Positions 29,111-36,524 of a stretch of 36,524 nt of DNA are shown piece after piece; position 1 is the stretch's first letter, and each line of letters starts with the position of its first letter. Both the position numbers and the translations under genes were made by a program. The stretch is from Parcubacteria group bacterium. GTDB lineage: Bacteria > Patescibacteriota > Minisyncoccia > Phycocordibacterales > Phycocordibacteraceae. Under the pieces are notes generated by a model. That model saw nothing but the letters and a program-made list of their open reading frames with translations. It did no database searches and had not been told where the DNA came from. The stretch lies in contig JAQBRK010000002.1 in the NCBI GenBank assembly GCA_028286505.1, forward strand, positions 1 through 36,524, read 5' to 3'.

Positions 29111-31840
29111 ATGGAGGGACCGTTACGGCCACTCGGGAATCCCGAGGACGAACTGGCATATCTGCGTGCGCAGGTTGCTCAGAAGGAGGCGGAGCTCGCA
29201 GTAATGCGAGAGTCTCCTGCGCGCGAAGAAGTTGCGCATGAGCGTCTGGTGAGTCACCGCACGGCGCCCGAAGCCGTACTTACCCCCGAATATCGCATCA
29301 CTTCGGAAGTTGCGCGCGACCTTGCGAAGGGTCTCGACCCGGAGCAGAACGACGAGACGATAAAGGAACTTCGTCAGATAATGGAGGAGAAGGGAATCAA
29401 GAACGCGTTCACGGTTCTTGAGCGCCTGAATAGTCCGCATCTCGAAGACGATTTCCACCGCTTTCTGGTGCAGTACCTGCTTTCCGGTATGTCCATATCG
29501 GGACTCCCAGAAGGACAGCCTGCCTGGAAGGCACTGCGCATGACGCTCTATGAAATCGCGCTTCCGGAACCTGACGCAGGGGACGACCCGAATACGCGCA
29601 CCAAGCACCTCAAAGAAATAATTTCCGCGATGGAGCAATTCTATTCGGGCATGCTCTCGGTGGAACACGCTGACCCCAAGGAGCCCGCGTACTTTACGCT
29701 CGAGCTCGCCGTAGCGGTGAATTCCCCGACGCTCCAGTTCTATGCCGCCGTACCCAACGGCAAGCGAGACCTGTTCGAGAAGCAGTTGCTCGCGATATTT
29801 CCCGATGCACGCGTTGCCGCGCAACCGAACGACTACAACATATTCACGGAAGACGGCTCAGCTATAGGCTCCTACGCGACCCTCAAGGACCGTCCCATGC
29901 TTCCTCTCAAGGATTACGCCGACTTCGACTATGACCCTATCAACTCGATTCTTAACGCCTTCTCGAAAATCGCTCCGGAAGGAGAAGGGGCATCGCTCCA
30001 GATACTCATCAAGCCCACAGGACACCGCTACGTCGAGCATTACCGCCGCATACTTGCCGAACTGCGTAAGGGTGAGAACCGCTACAAGGCGTTCAATCTT
30101 CCCGAAACATTCGTGGGCGACCTCGCGCGCGAAGCGTTCAGTCTGCTGGGCTCTTCTAAGAAACCACTTGACCCGAACCAGGCTGATAAGGTCGCCATCG
30201 AGCAGCTCGAGAAGAAAATAATGGCCCCCATCGTCGAAACGAATATCCGTATCGTCGTATCGTCCCAAGACCCTTCCCGCGCGCTTTCCATACGTTCCGA
30301 ACTTGAGGCGTCATTCAATCAATTCGAGAACACGATAGGCAACCGACTTTCATTCAAGGAGGTCGCAAAGAACGACGCGAAGAAACTATTTCATAATTTT
30401 ACCTTCCGATTATTCTCGGCTTCGAGCGCGCTTGCGCTTTCGCTTCGCGAACTCACCACCATCTATCACTTCCCACCGAAGGGCATCGAATCCTCGCCGC
30501 ATCTCGCGCAGTCGCGCTTCACCTCGGCACCCGCTCCTGCGGTACTGCCGTCACAAGGTCTTACGCTCGGAACGAACGACTATCGCGGTGCGAAGACCGA
30601 CGTGAAGCTCACGCCGCTCGACCGCATGCGTCACCTCTACACCATCGGGCAAACCGGTACGGGAAAGACGTCGTTCATGAAAACGCTGATTGCCCAAGAT
30701 ATCGCCAACGGCGAGGGAGTCTGCTTCATCGATCCGCACGGCACCGACATTCTGGACGTGCTCTCGTTCATCCCGCCTGAGCGCTACGAAGACGTCATCT
30801 ACTTCGACCCGGCTGAGATATCACGCCCGTTCGGTCTCAACATGCTCGAATACGACGAAACGAAGCCGGAGCAGAAATCCTTCATCGTGAACGAAATGCT
30901 CGCAATATTCCGTCAGTTGTATGGGGATGTCCCGGAATCGATGGGACCCGCCTTCGAACAGTATTTCCGCAACGCTACACAGCTCGTTATGGAAGACCCG
31001 GCGTCCGGCTCAACCCTCATGGACATCGGTCGCGTGCTTTCCAACAAACCGTTCCGGGACCTCAAGCTCTCGAAGAGTAACAACCCGATCGTCAACCAGT
31101 TCTGGAACGAGATTGCGACCCAGGCAGAAGGGGAAGCGTCACTCGCGAACATCGTTCCGTACATCACGAACAAATTCGATGAGTTCACGGCAAACGACTT
31201 CATGCGTCCGATAATCGGACAGCAGGAATCATCCTTCAAGTTCCGCGACGTCATAGACAACAAGAAGATCCTGCTCGTGAACCTTTCGAAGGGTAGGCTC
31301 GGTGAGCGCAATGCGAACCTCCTCGGTCTCATTTTGGTTGGCAAGCTCTTCATGGCAGCGCTTTCCCGTGCCGATAATCCGAGAGGCGACTTCGCTCCGT
31401 TCTATCTGTACATCGACGAATTCCAGAACATCACGACGGATTCCATTCCCGGAATTCTTTCAGAAGCCCGCAAATACAAGCTATCGCTCACCATCGCGCA
31501 CCAGTTCCTTTCGCAGATAGACGAGAAGATACGGGATGCCGTGTTCGGTAACGTGGGTTCCATGGCCATTTTCCGCGTGGGACAAGAAGACGGCGAATTC
31601 TTCGAGAAGCAGTTCGCGCCGGTGTTCAAAGCAGGCGATTTCACTTCCATCGAAAATTACAACGCGTATGTAAAAATTCTGGCAGAAGGCGTGCCGCAGA
31701 AGCCGTTCAATATCCATTCGCTTCCGCCGGTTGCAGGCGACAAGGACCAGATCGACGACTTGCGAGAGCTTTCCTATCTCACCTATGGACGTGACCGTGC
31801 TACAGTTGAAGCATCAATACGAGCTCGTTATCTTTCCTAA
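29111..31840 (+). CDS. TraG/VirD4-like ATPase (type IV secretion coupling-type)
   Basis: 909 aa from the ATG at 29111, chosen for the -10 box 7 nt upstream. An N-terminal coiled coil (NPEDELAYLRAQVAQKEAELAVMR), a long middle region typical of CPR TraG/DUF8128-type proteins, then a C-terminal AAA+ domain: Walker A GQTGTGKTS (residues ~513-521), DPHGTDILDV, Walker B FYLYIDEFQN (~765-774) and a final Arg-containing segment (GSMAIFRVGQEDGEF). It belongs to the TraD/VirD4/TraC superfamily. It may move DNA or protein across the envelope, or power pili. It heads a four-gene unit. Confidence 0.85.
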   Translation: MEGPLRPLGNPEDELAYLRAQVAQKEAELAVMRESPAREEVAHERLVSHRTAPEAVLTPEYRITSEVARDLAKGLDPEQNDETIKELRQIMEEKGIKNAFTVLERLNSPHLEDDFHRFLVQYLLSGMSISGLPEGQPAWKALRMTLYEIALPEPDAGDDPNTRTKHLKEIISAMEQFYSGMLSVEHADPKEPAYFTLELAVAVNSPTLQFYAAVPNGKRDLFEKQLLAIFPDARVAAQPNDYNIFTEDGSAIGSYATLKDRPMLPLKDYADFDYDPINSILNAFSKIAPEGEGASLQILIKPTGHRYVEHYRRILAELRKGENRYKAFNLPETFVGDLAREAFSLLGSSKKPLDPNQADKVAIEQLEKKIMAPIVETNIRIVVSSQDPSRALSIRSELEASFNQFENTIGNRLSFKEVAKNDAKKLFHNFTFRLFSASSALALSLRELTTIYHFPPKGIESSPHLAQSRFTSAPAPAVLPSQGLTLGTNDYRGAKTDVKLTPLDRMRHLYTIGQTGTGKTSFMKTLIAQDIANGEGVCFIDPHGTDILDVLSFIPPERYEDVIYFDPAEISRPFGLNMLEYDETKPEQKSFIVNEMLAIFRQLYGDVPESMGPAFEQYFRNATQLVMEDPASGSTLMDIGRVLSNKPFRDLKLSKSNNPIVNQFWNEIATQAEGEASLANIVPYITNKFDEFTANDFMRPIIGQQESSFKFRDVIDNKKILLVNLSKGRLGERNANLLGLILVGKLFMAALSRADNPRGDFAPFYLYIDEFQNITTDSIPGILSEARKYKLSLTIAHQFLSQIDEKIRDAVFGNVGSMAIFRVGQEDGEFFEKQFAPVFKAGDFTSIENYNAYVKILAEGVPQKPFNIHSLPPVAGDKDQIDDLRELSYLTYGRDRATVEASIRARYLS

Positions 31841-31848
31841 TTTAAATC

Positions 31849-34605
31849 ATGGCATTTGAAAGAGCATCACAGAAAAAAGCACCGAAAGGTCTGGATTTCA
31901 CTCCTGACGTAAAAAAGAAACGCGCAACGATAAGCGTTGTACCTAAGATGAAAATTGAAAACAAGAAGGTAGAAAAAGAACCGAAACTGACGAAGGAAGA
32001 GAAGGTCTTGCAACGCAAACGTCGCGCGGCGGAAGCCCTCAAGAATTTCGACCCTCATTACGCCGCGCAAGCCACCGCGCACGACTTGGATACGGCGCAT
32101 CGCGACGGCATGGCTACCGAGCTCGCCACCATGGAACAGGCCCGCCAAGCTGTTGAGAAATTGCATGCCCGAGCGCTTGATAAGGAAGTGAAGGCTCTTG
32201 CTCAGGAGTACGCCATCAGCGAAAAAGATCCTAACAGTTGGGCCGAATATAAAGCGAAACTCGAAGCCCTTCTCGACAAGCACGAAGCACTGAGGGAGGA
32301 CCCGTTCGCTCCCTTTCAAGGCAGGGTCGCGTCGTCGAGCGAAGTTCCCGCTTTAAGCGAAGCCGACATTCTTGCGCAACAGAAACAGTCGCCTGAAGCT
32401 AACGAGCAAGGACCGATGAACGATAACGAGACACTCGAACCGCCTTCGAACGTTATCCCGATGAACAAAGTTGAGCCCGTTCGGGAACCACAACCGGTGT
32501 CGGGTAAAGCTACGGTCGAGGGAAAGCCTGTGATGACACCTCAAGAAGCTCTTGACTGGTACCACACGGAGTTTACTCCCGGGCCCGTACCACCACCGAA
32601 CATGACGCCGCAAGAATCATTGGATTGGTACCACAGCGAATTCGTTCCGTACCAGGATCGGATGCGAAAAACTTCACCCGAGGCCGCACCTTCTGTGCCT
32701 TCCGTACCAGCTGAACAAACGCCCGTCGCTCTGAATACAACTCCGGAAGTTCAACCCACAAAAAAAGAGAATGGTTTGAGTGCAGAAGCAGCATTCCGAG
32801 CGGATGACATGCGCCTCGCAGCGCTCGTCGAAGACCGTGAAAGAACGTATTTCGCGGCGCTGAAAGCAAGTCAGCGCTCACGCGGCTTCATGAGCGCGAT
32901 GGGTGCAAGGCTCGGCATCGCGAGCGGAAGGGACAATGACCCTGTCGGTCAGGTGGCCGCGTTCCGCAAAGCATGGGTAGAGGCGCGTGAAGAACGCACA
33001 AAAGCGATGCTTAATTCGATAGAAACGCGACGAGAAGGTCGCGGAGGTGCCGCGCGGAGCGAGCGCGACGCGACTACCGTCATTAGCAAGGGTCCTCGCC
33101 GAGGTAAGAACTATCTTGATACCGTACGTGCCCGATACCAACGCATGTACGTAATCAAAGAAACGGCCTTCGGTGCGGAAGAGGCGGAACAAAAGAACCG
33201 CTCCGAAGGACTTCGACTACGTGACAACAACTTCGTTGAAGCTTCCATGAAGGCCTATAACAAGCTCTCGCCGAAACAAAAAATATTCGTAAGCGGAGCG
33301 ACGGGCGCTGCTCTCACGACTGCAGGAATGTTCGGAGGTATTGTCCCGATGATGATCATTGGCGGCATGAGCGCATCTGCAGCCGGGATAAACATGGCCG
33401 CGGAACTCGCAAAAGACAAGAAATTCAATAAAACGGGCACCGTTCTGAATCACGTTGCGAAAGCAACGACCTTCGGCGGTGTGGGAGGGTTCTTCGCACG
33501 CGTGTTCGGTCGCAGGATTACAAAGGAAGAAAAGGCAGTGGCCGAATCGAAGCTTAAGGCTCAGGTTCACGGAGATCTCCGCGATTCCGGAGCCTTTGCC
33601 TCGCTTTCTCGCGAGCGCATACAAGCGGCTGCAAAGAAAGAAATGCTTGATAACCGCGTGACCACTATGGGTGTTGCGGGCTCGCTCGCCGCGAGCGTTG
33701 CCGGTGGCGCTGCCGTCGGTGCCGCGTTCGGGCATCAGCCGCCGTCAGGGGCACAGAGCGGTCACTATACCGGCCCACTCGGCAAAGATACTGCCTCTTT
33801 CGGATCGGGTGGAGGCGGCGGACACGCTGCAGAAGCACCGGCCGGTGTTCCCGCTGCTGCAGAACAGGCGGGAGTTCATGCGACTGGTCCGTCTCTGACC
33901 AATCATTCCGAAAGCATCAGTGCCCACATCAGCTACAAGGGCGAAGGAGTCGATAAGTTGTATGCCGATCTGCGTGAGCAAATCAGCGAGGCGTATCGGC
34001 ATGCGGGAGTGCGTCCTCCCGTCGTTGAGAAGATGCTCGAGTTCAAGACCATGGATGAGTTCTCGAAGGCTACGGGATTCGAGCAAGTGATGAAAGGCGG
34101 AGATCTTCACGGTGCACACGGACATGTCGATAGCGCCGTTATGCATATGGAGGGTAATGGACTTGCTGCCGACAAGCTTACCCTTTCGGCAGATCGTATG
34201 CAGGTCCTATATACGGATTCTCATGGCGCAGAACATGTGCTGATGCAGCAAACCCCGCAAGGCGAAGTGTTCACCTATGAGCAGCACGTACCGATGCGCG
34301 ACTATTCGCATACGGCCGGGAACGGGAACGAAGCCGCGCATGCGAGCGCGGCACACAAGGGCGACGCTGCAGGAGACGCCAAGATTGCCGAACTCAATCG
34401 CGCGCAGTTGGACACTCAAGCAGACGTAAAGGGAAGTGACGTGCAAGTTGAAACTGCACCGACGACACCTTCTGTAGACCATGTGAGAGCACCCGATGAA
34501 GTTGAAGGTCTTACTCCTCGTGGTACAACACCTTCTTCGGAAGTGGCACCGCACTCAAACGCTCCCACAAACGATAGTGCAATGATTGGTCGGCGCATAA
34601 GCTAA
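31849..34605 (+). CDS. Large membrane protein of unknown function (918 aa)
   Basis: Not recognised. The N-terminal ~60 residues are very basic (RASQKKAPKGLDF...LQRKRRAAEALKNF), then a coiled coil and a Pro-rich linker with a tandem repeat, MTPQEALDWYHTEF at residue 229 and MTPQESLDWYHSEF at 252. Membrane segments lie near residues 477-520 (Gly/Ala/Met-rich) and 604-625. A soluble C-terminal half (YADLREQISEAYRHAGVRPPVVEKML) follows. It starts 8 nt after the ATPase stop. Probably the membrane partner of that ATPase; inferred from the operon. Confidence 0.8.
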   Translation: MAFERASQKKAPKGLDFTPDVKKKRATISVVPKMKIENKKVEKEPKLTKEEKVLQRKRRAAEALKNFDPHYAAQATAHDLDTAHRDGMATELATMEQARQAVEKLHARALDKEVKALAQEYAISEKDPNSWAEYKAKLEALLDKHEALREDPFAPFQGRVASSSEVPALSEADILAQQKQSPEANEQGPMNDNETLEPPSNVIPMNKVEPVREPQPVSGKATVEGKPVMTPQEALDWYHTEFTPGPVPPPNMTPQESLDWYHSEFVPYQDRMRKTSPEAAPSVPSVPAEQTPVALNTTPEVQPTKKENGLSAEAAFRADDMRLAALVEDRERTYFAALKASQRSRGFMSAMGARLGIASGRDNDPVGQVAAFRKAWVEAREERTKAMLNSIETRREGRGGAARSERDATTVISKGPRRGKNYLDTVRARYQRMYVIKETAFGAEEAEQKNRSEGLRLRDNNFVEASMKAYNKLSPKQKIFVSGATGAALTTAGMFGGIVPMMIIGGMSASAAGINMAAELAKDKKFNKTGTVLNHVAKATTFGGVGGFFARVFGRRITKEEKAVAESKLKAQVHGDLRDSGAFASLSRERIQAAAKKEMLDNRVTTMGVAGSLAASVAGGAAVGAAFGHQPPSGAQSGHYTGPLGKDTASFGSGGGGGHAAEAPAGVPAAAEQAGVHATGPSLTNHSESISAHISYKGEGVDKLYADLREQISEAYRHAGVRPPVVEKMLEFKTMDEFSKATGFEQVMKGGDLHGAHGHVDSAVMHMEGNGLAADKLTLSADRMQVLYTDSHGAEHVLMQQTPQGEVFTYEQHVPMRDYSHTAGNGNEAAHASAAHKGDAAGDAKIAELNRAQLDTQADVKGSDVQVETAPTTPSVDHVRAPDEVEGLTPRGTTPSSEVAPHSNAPTNDSAMIGRRIS

Positions 34606-34609
34606 TGAT

Positions 34610-34912
34610 ATGAACGTAACCGACTCATACAACGCTATTCTAAGTTCCGTCGAATTCGACGAATTTACTCCCGAGGAACAGGAGACGTTCCTTCGTGACC
34701 TGAACTCACTTGTGTTCAGGGGCGCCGTGCTACGCACTATTGAACGCATGGACGAAGGCACTCGGGACGACTGGTACCGCTTTCTTGCACAAAACCCAAG
34801 TCAGGAGAAAATTCGCCTATTTCTTGAGCGCCGTGTTCCTGGAGCTGACCTCGCTATTGCCGAAACGGTTGAATCTCTCGCGGGTGATATACTTGCGGTT
34901 ACTACCTACTAG
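34610..34912 (+). CDS. Unknown soluble protein (100 aa)
   Basis: 100 aa, acidic and all-helical: SYNAILSSVEFDEFTPEEQETFLRDLNSLVFRGAVLRTIERMDEGTRDDWYRFLAQNPSQEKIRLFLERRVPGADL. No family recognised, but the pattern of two short helix pairs resembles small CPR operon proteins. It starts 4 nt after the 918-aa gene and the FKBP gene begins 9 nt after its stop, so it belongs to the ATPase unit. Confidence 0.78.
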   Translation: MNVTDSYNAILSSVEFDEFTPEEQETFLRDLNSLVFRGAVLRTIERMDEGTRDDWYRFLAQNPSQEKIRLFLERRVPGADLAIAETVESLAGDILAVTTY

Positions 34913-34921
34913 ATAAAGCAT

Positions 34922-35464
34922 ATGAACATTACTGCCACCGCTGTCGCCGTTACGCTCGCTGTCGTTATTTCCATGGCCTTTCTTTTCCTAGGTCCTAGCA
35001 TCTTCCGACCGTTCCAGCCGCAAGCGCGCGCGACCGTGGAGCAAGTAACTACCGATACTATGGCAACAACATCCGATTCAACATCCGCAGCTGCTCCACA
35101 AGGTCAGCCGCAAGGAGCAGCAGTCTCAGGACCACTTCCAACAAAACTTACTATTACCGATGAAATAGTAGGTACCGGCCCTGCTGCAAAAGCAGGAGAC
35201 ACCGTTACCGTTAATTATGTTGGCTCGCTTCCTGACGGAACCGTCTTCGACGCTTCCGCAAAGCATGGTCAGGCGTTCTCGTTCCAATTGGGCGCGCAGC
35301 AGGTAATCGCCGGGTGGGATCAAGGACTTGTTGGTATGAAAGTAGGAGGCAAGCGCAAGCTCGTCATTCCACCCGATATGGCATACGGCAACCGTGACCT
35401 CGGTGTGATTCCACCGAACTCCACGCTCGTGTTCGAAGTTGAACTTGTGAAGATCGGCCAATAG
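34922..35464 (+). CDS. Membrane-anchored FKBP-type peptidyl-prolyl isomerase
   Basis: 180 aa. N-terminal membrane helix (about 5-30), a Ser/Thr/Gln-rich linker (to ~75), then an FKBP domain: AGDTVTVNYVGSLPDGTVFDASAKHGQAFSFQLGAQQVIAGWDQGLVGMKVGGKRKLVIPPDMAYG ... NSTLVFEVELVKI. The classical binding-pocket residues (Y, F, V-I-x-GW, Y) are present. It probably folds secreted proteins outside the membrane. TAGATA (34910-34915) ends 6 nt before the ATG, although the gene also sits in the ATPase unit. Confidence 0.95.
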   Translation: MNITATAVAVTLAVVISMAFLFLGPSIFRPFQPQARATVEQVTTDTMATTSDSTSAAAPQGQPQGAAVSGPLPTKLTITDEIVGTGPAAKAGDTVTVNYVGSLPDGTVFDASAKHGQAFSFQLGAQQVIAGWDQGLVGMKVGGKRKLVIPPDMAYGNRDLGVIPPNSTLVFEVELVKIGQ

Positions 35465-35488
35465 CGCACACTAGAGGGTATAAAAAAG

Positions 35489-35527
35489 CACCGCCAAGCA
35501 TGAGCCTGGCGGTGTTGCCTTTTTAAG
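35489..35527. terminator. Bidirectional terminator
   Basis: 8-bp stem CACCGCCA/TGGCGGTG with a T-run (CTTTTT) on the + side and TTTTTT on the - side, between the FKBP gene and the convergent 35554-36468 gene. Confidence 0.85.
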
Positions 35528-35553
35528 GGGCGTGCGACCGAAGTCGCGAGTTT

Positions 35554-36468
35554 CTATTGCGAGTTGCTGTACCGACCGGTGCAGTAACCTTCGACGAGGC
35601 CGAGGTAGTCGGCGTACATCTCCAGCGACATGATGTTGAACTCGACGTGCAGTCCGTTCAGGTCCTGGGTGAGGACGCCGGCATCCTTAGTGATGAACAT
35701 CATCTTCTCCCAGGCGCGCGTTTGCGCCTGGCTTCCGATGGCTGCACCGGCCGTCATTGCGCCGTAGAGAGGGCTCGAAAGAAAGCCCATGGCGCCAGTG
35801 AACACGTTCGCGCCCGTGGCGGTGGCGTACGCATTCTTGATCGTCTTTTCCATGCCGATGTATCGGTCACGGATGGCCACGATTTCCGGTGCCTTGCCGC
35901 CGTACCGCCTCATCAGCGATGCGGCATGTGCGATGTAGGTCGAGGTCGAGGAGCAGAAATGGCGGTTGTCGCGTTCGACGGCGTCGAACGTTTCCATGGA
36001 CCAACCTTTCTTAGTCCATTCTTCGCGCGTGAGTTCCGTGGTCTGACGATCTTTCGCGAACGCGATCGCCGGATTGGGAGCCAAGCGCCGGCGATTGACC
36101 TCTTCGAGATCGCCGTCGACGATGACCGAGTCCCGAAGGTTTCGGCCCACGACAGGCCCGGTGGACTGTGGCTGAACAGCGCTCTCGTTGCCTCGCGGCG
36201 CGAAGGTCGCAGTCGTTTGGCCGGCAGGACCGTCGATCAGCGTGGTGTCGGCGACCATCACCGTGTTCCGGTGTTGGGTCGTCGGCGCGGGTTGCCAAGG
36301 GCTGGCGGACTGGACTGTGCCATAGATGGCACAGCTGTCGATCTTCCCATTGAGCATGATGGGCTTCACACAGGGCGCGGTTGCGGCCTGGGCGAAGCTC
36401 GACGTGCTGGCGATAGCGACGACAGCCAGGGCAAGCCCCAGCAGCGCCTTACAGGTTTGCTTGAGCAT
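35554..36468 (-). CDS. Secreted protein of unknown function (304 aa)
   Basis: 304 aa with a classical signal peptide (MLKQTCKALLGLALAVVAIASTSSFAQA, cleavage about residue 28). The mature part starts with a Pro/Thr-rich region (to ~105), then a helical domain with EEWTKKGWSMETFDAVERDNRHFCSS, YIAHAASLMRRYGGKAPEI and an Ala/Gly-rich hydrophobic stretch (ATGANVFTGAMGFLSSPLYGAMTAGAAIG). Four Cys could pair. No family recognised. SD-led (aaaggg, 7 nt before ATG 36468) and with a codon style heavier in G/C third positions than most neighbours, so possible horizontal origin. Confidence 0.78.
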   Translation of the reverse strand: MLKQTCKALLGLALAVVAIASTSSFAQAATAPCVKPIMLNGKIDSCAIYGTVQSASPWQPAPTTQHRNTVMVADTTLIDGPAGQTTATFAPRGNESAVQPQSTGPVVGRNLRDSVIVDGDLEEVNRRRLAPNPAIAFAKDRQTTELTREEWTKKGWSMETFDAVERDNRHFCSSTSTYIAHAASLMRRYGGKAPEIVAIRDRYIGMEKTIKNAYATATGANVFTGAMGFLSSPLYGAMTAGAAIGSQAQTRAWEKMMFITKDAGVLTQDLNGLHVEFNIMSLEMYADYLGLVEGYCTGRYSNSQ

Positions 36469-36524
36469 GGGGATGCCCTTTCTGTTGCGGTTGAAATGCG
36501 GTGGTTCGCTTCTAACTTACAAAG

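Noticed and set aside
1..36524. CRISPR array, complete insertion sequence, transposase or prophage
   Set aside because: No regularly spaced repeats, no transposase or integrase frames and no phage structural genes were found; the holin-type protein alone is not phage evidence.

Overview
The window reads as a chromosomal piece of a Candidate Phyla Radiation (Patescibacteria) bacterium, probably a Parcubacteria-type lineage. Reasons: about 50 short, closely packed genes, moderate-to-high GC, core genes in unusual neighbourhoods (serS-ftsQ-dus; dnaX beside a matrixin-like protease), many small membrane or secreted proteins of unknown function, a DUF5667-type protein beside an ECF sigma factor, and a TraG/VirD4-like ATPase operon with an FKBP. 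The rank below CPR is inference.

Layout. 1-3.3 kb: serS, a FtsQ/DivIB-like divisome protein and a tRNA-dihydrouridine synthase in one unit. 3.3-6.1 kb: an opposing unknown gene, then dnaX (no zinc module) and a membrane-tethered metalloprotease. 6.1-7.1 kb: an HTH protein with a LAGLIDADG-like motif whose 3' end runs 44 nt into tRNA-Gln(UUG); the last 15 bp of the tRNA are repeated 154 bp downstream. 7.1-12.2 kb: an accessory-looking mosaic. Plus-strand enzymes (NodB deacetylase, two VOC proteins, a CYTH protein) alternate with small minus-strand unknowns, and six intergenic regions carry copies of one promoter module. 12.2-18.1 kb: small enzymes and membrane proteins (DHFR-like, OmdA-like, DUF1761-like, SMR-like, DHA2 transporter, YCII, LapA, DoxX-like, pentapeptide repeat, GNAT), plus two very short zinc-ribbon genes. 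18.1-28.3 kb: two paralogous secreted proteins, a TIM-barrel-like secreted protein, an RsuA/RluB pseudouridine synthase, a DUF1653 protein, a histone-H1-like membrane protein, an ECF sigma/DUF5667 pair, a Ca2+/H+ exchanger, a VIT-family transporter and a holin-4-type membrane protein. 29.1-35.5 kb: a four-gene unit with a T4SS-coupling-like ATPase, a 918-aa membrane protein, an unknown and an FKBP. 35.6-36.5 kb: a secreted unknown.

Two modes of gene start are visible. Most genes, including the housekeeping ones, have a -10-like box (TATACT and variants) ending 6-9 nt before the start codon and no Shine-Dalgarno, which predicts leaderless mRNAs. A second class, mostly unknowns and often on the minus strand, has a clear AGGAGG-type Shine-Dalgarno, often with a -35/-10 promoter and a terminator hairpin. 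Other unexplained structure: an 18-20-bp inverted repeat with different interiors placed exactly at the promoters of two unlinked genes (21.8 and 29.1 kb), and two ~120-nt palindromic repeats (20.2 and 27.1 kb).

Coordinates, motifs and repeats were read by eye. Family names come from recognising motifs, not from searches.
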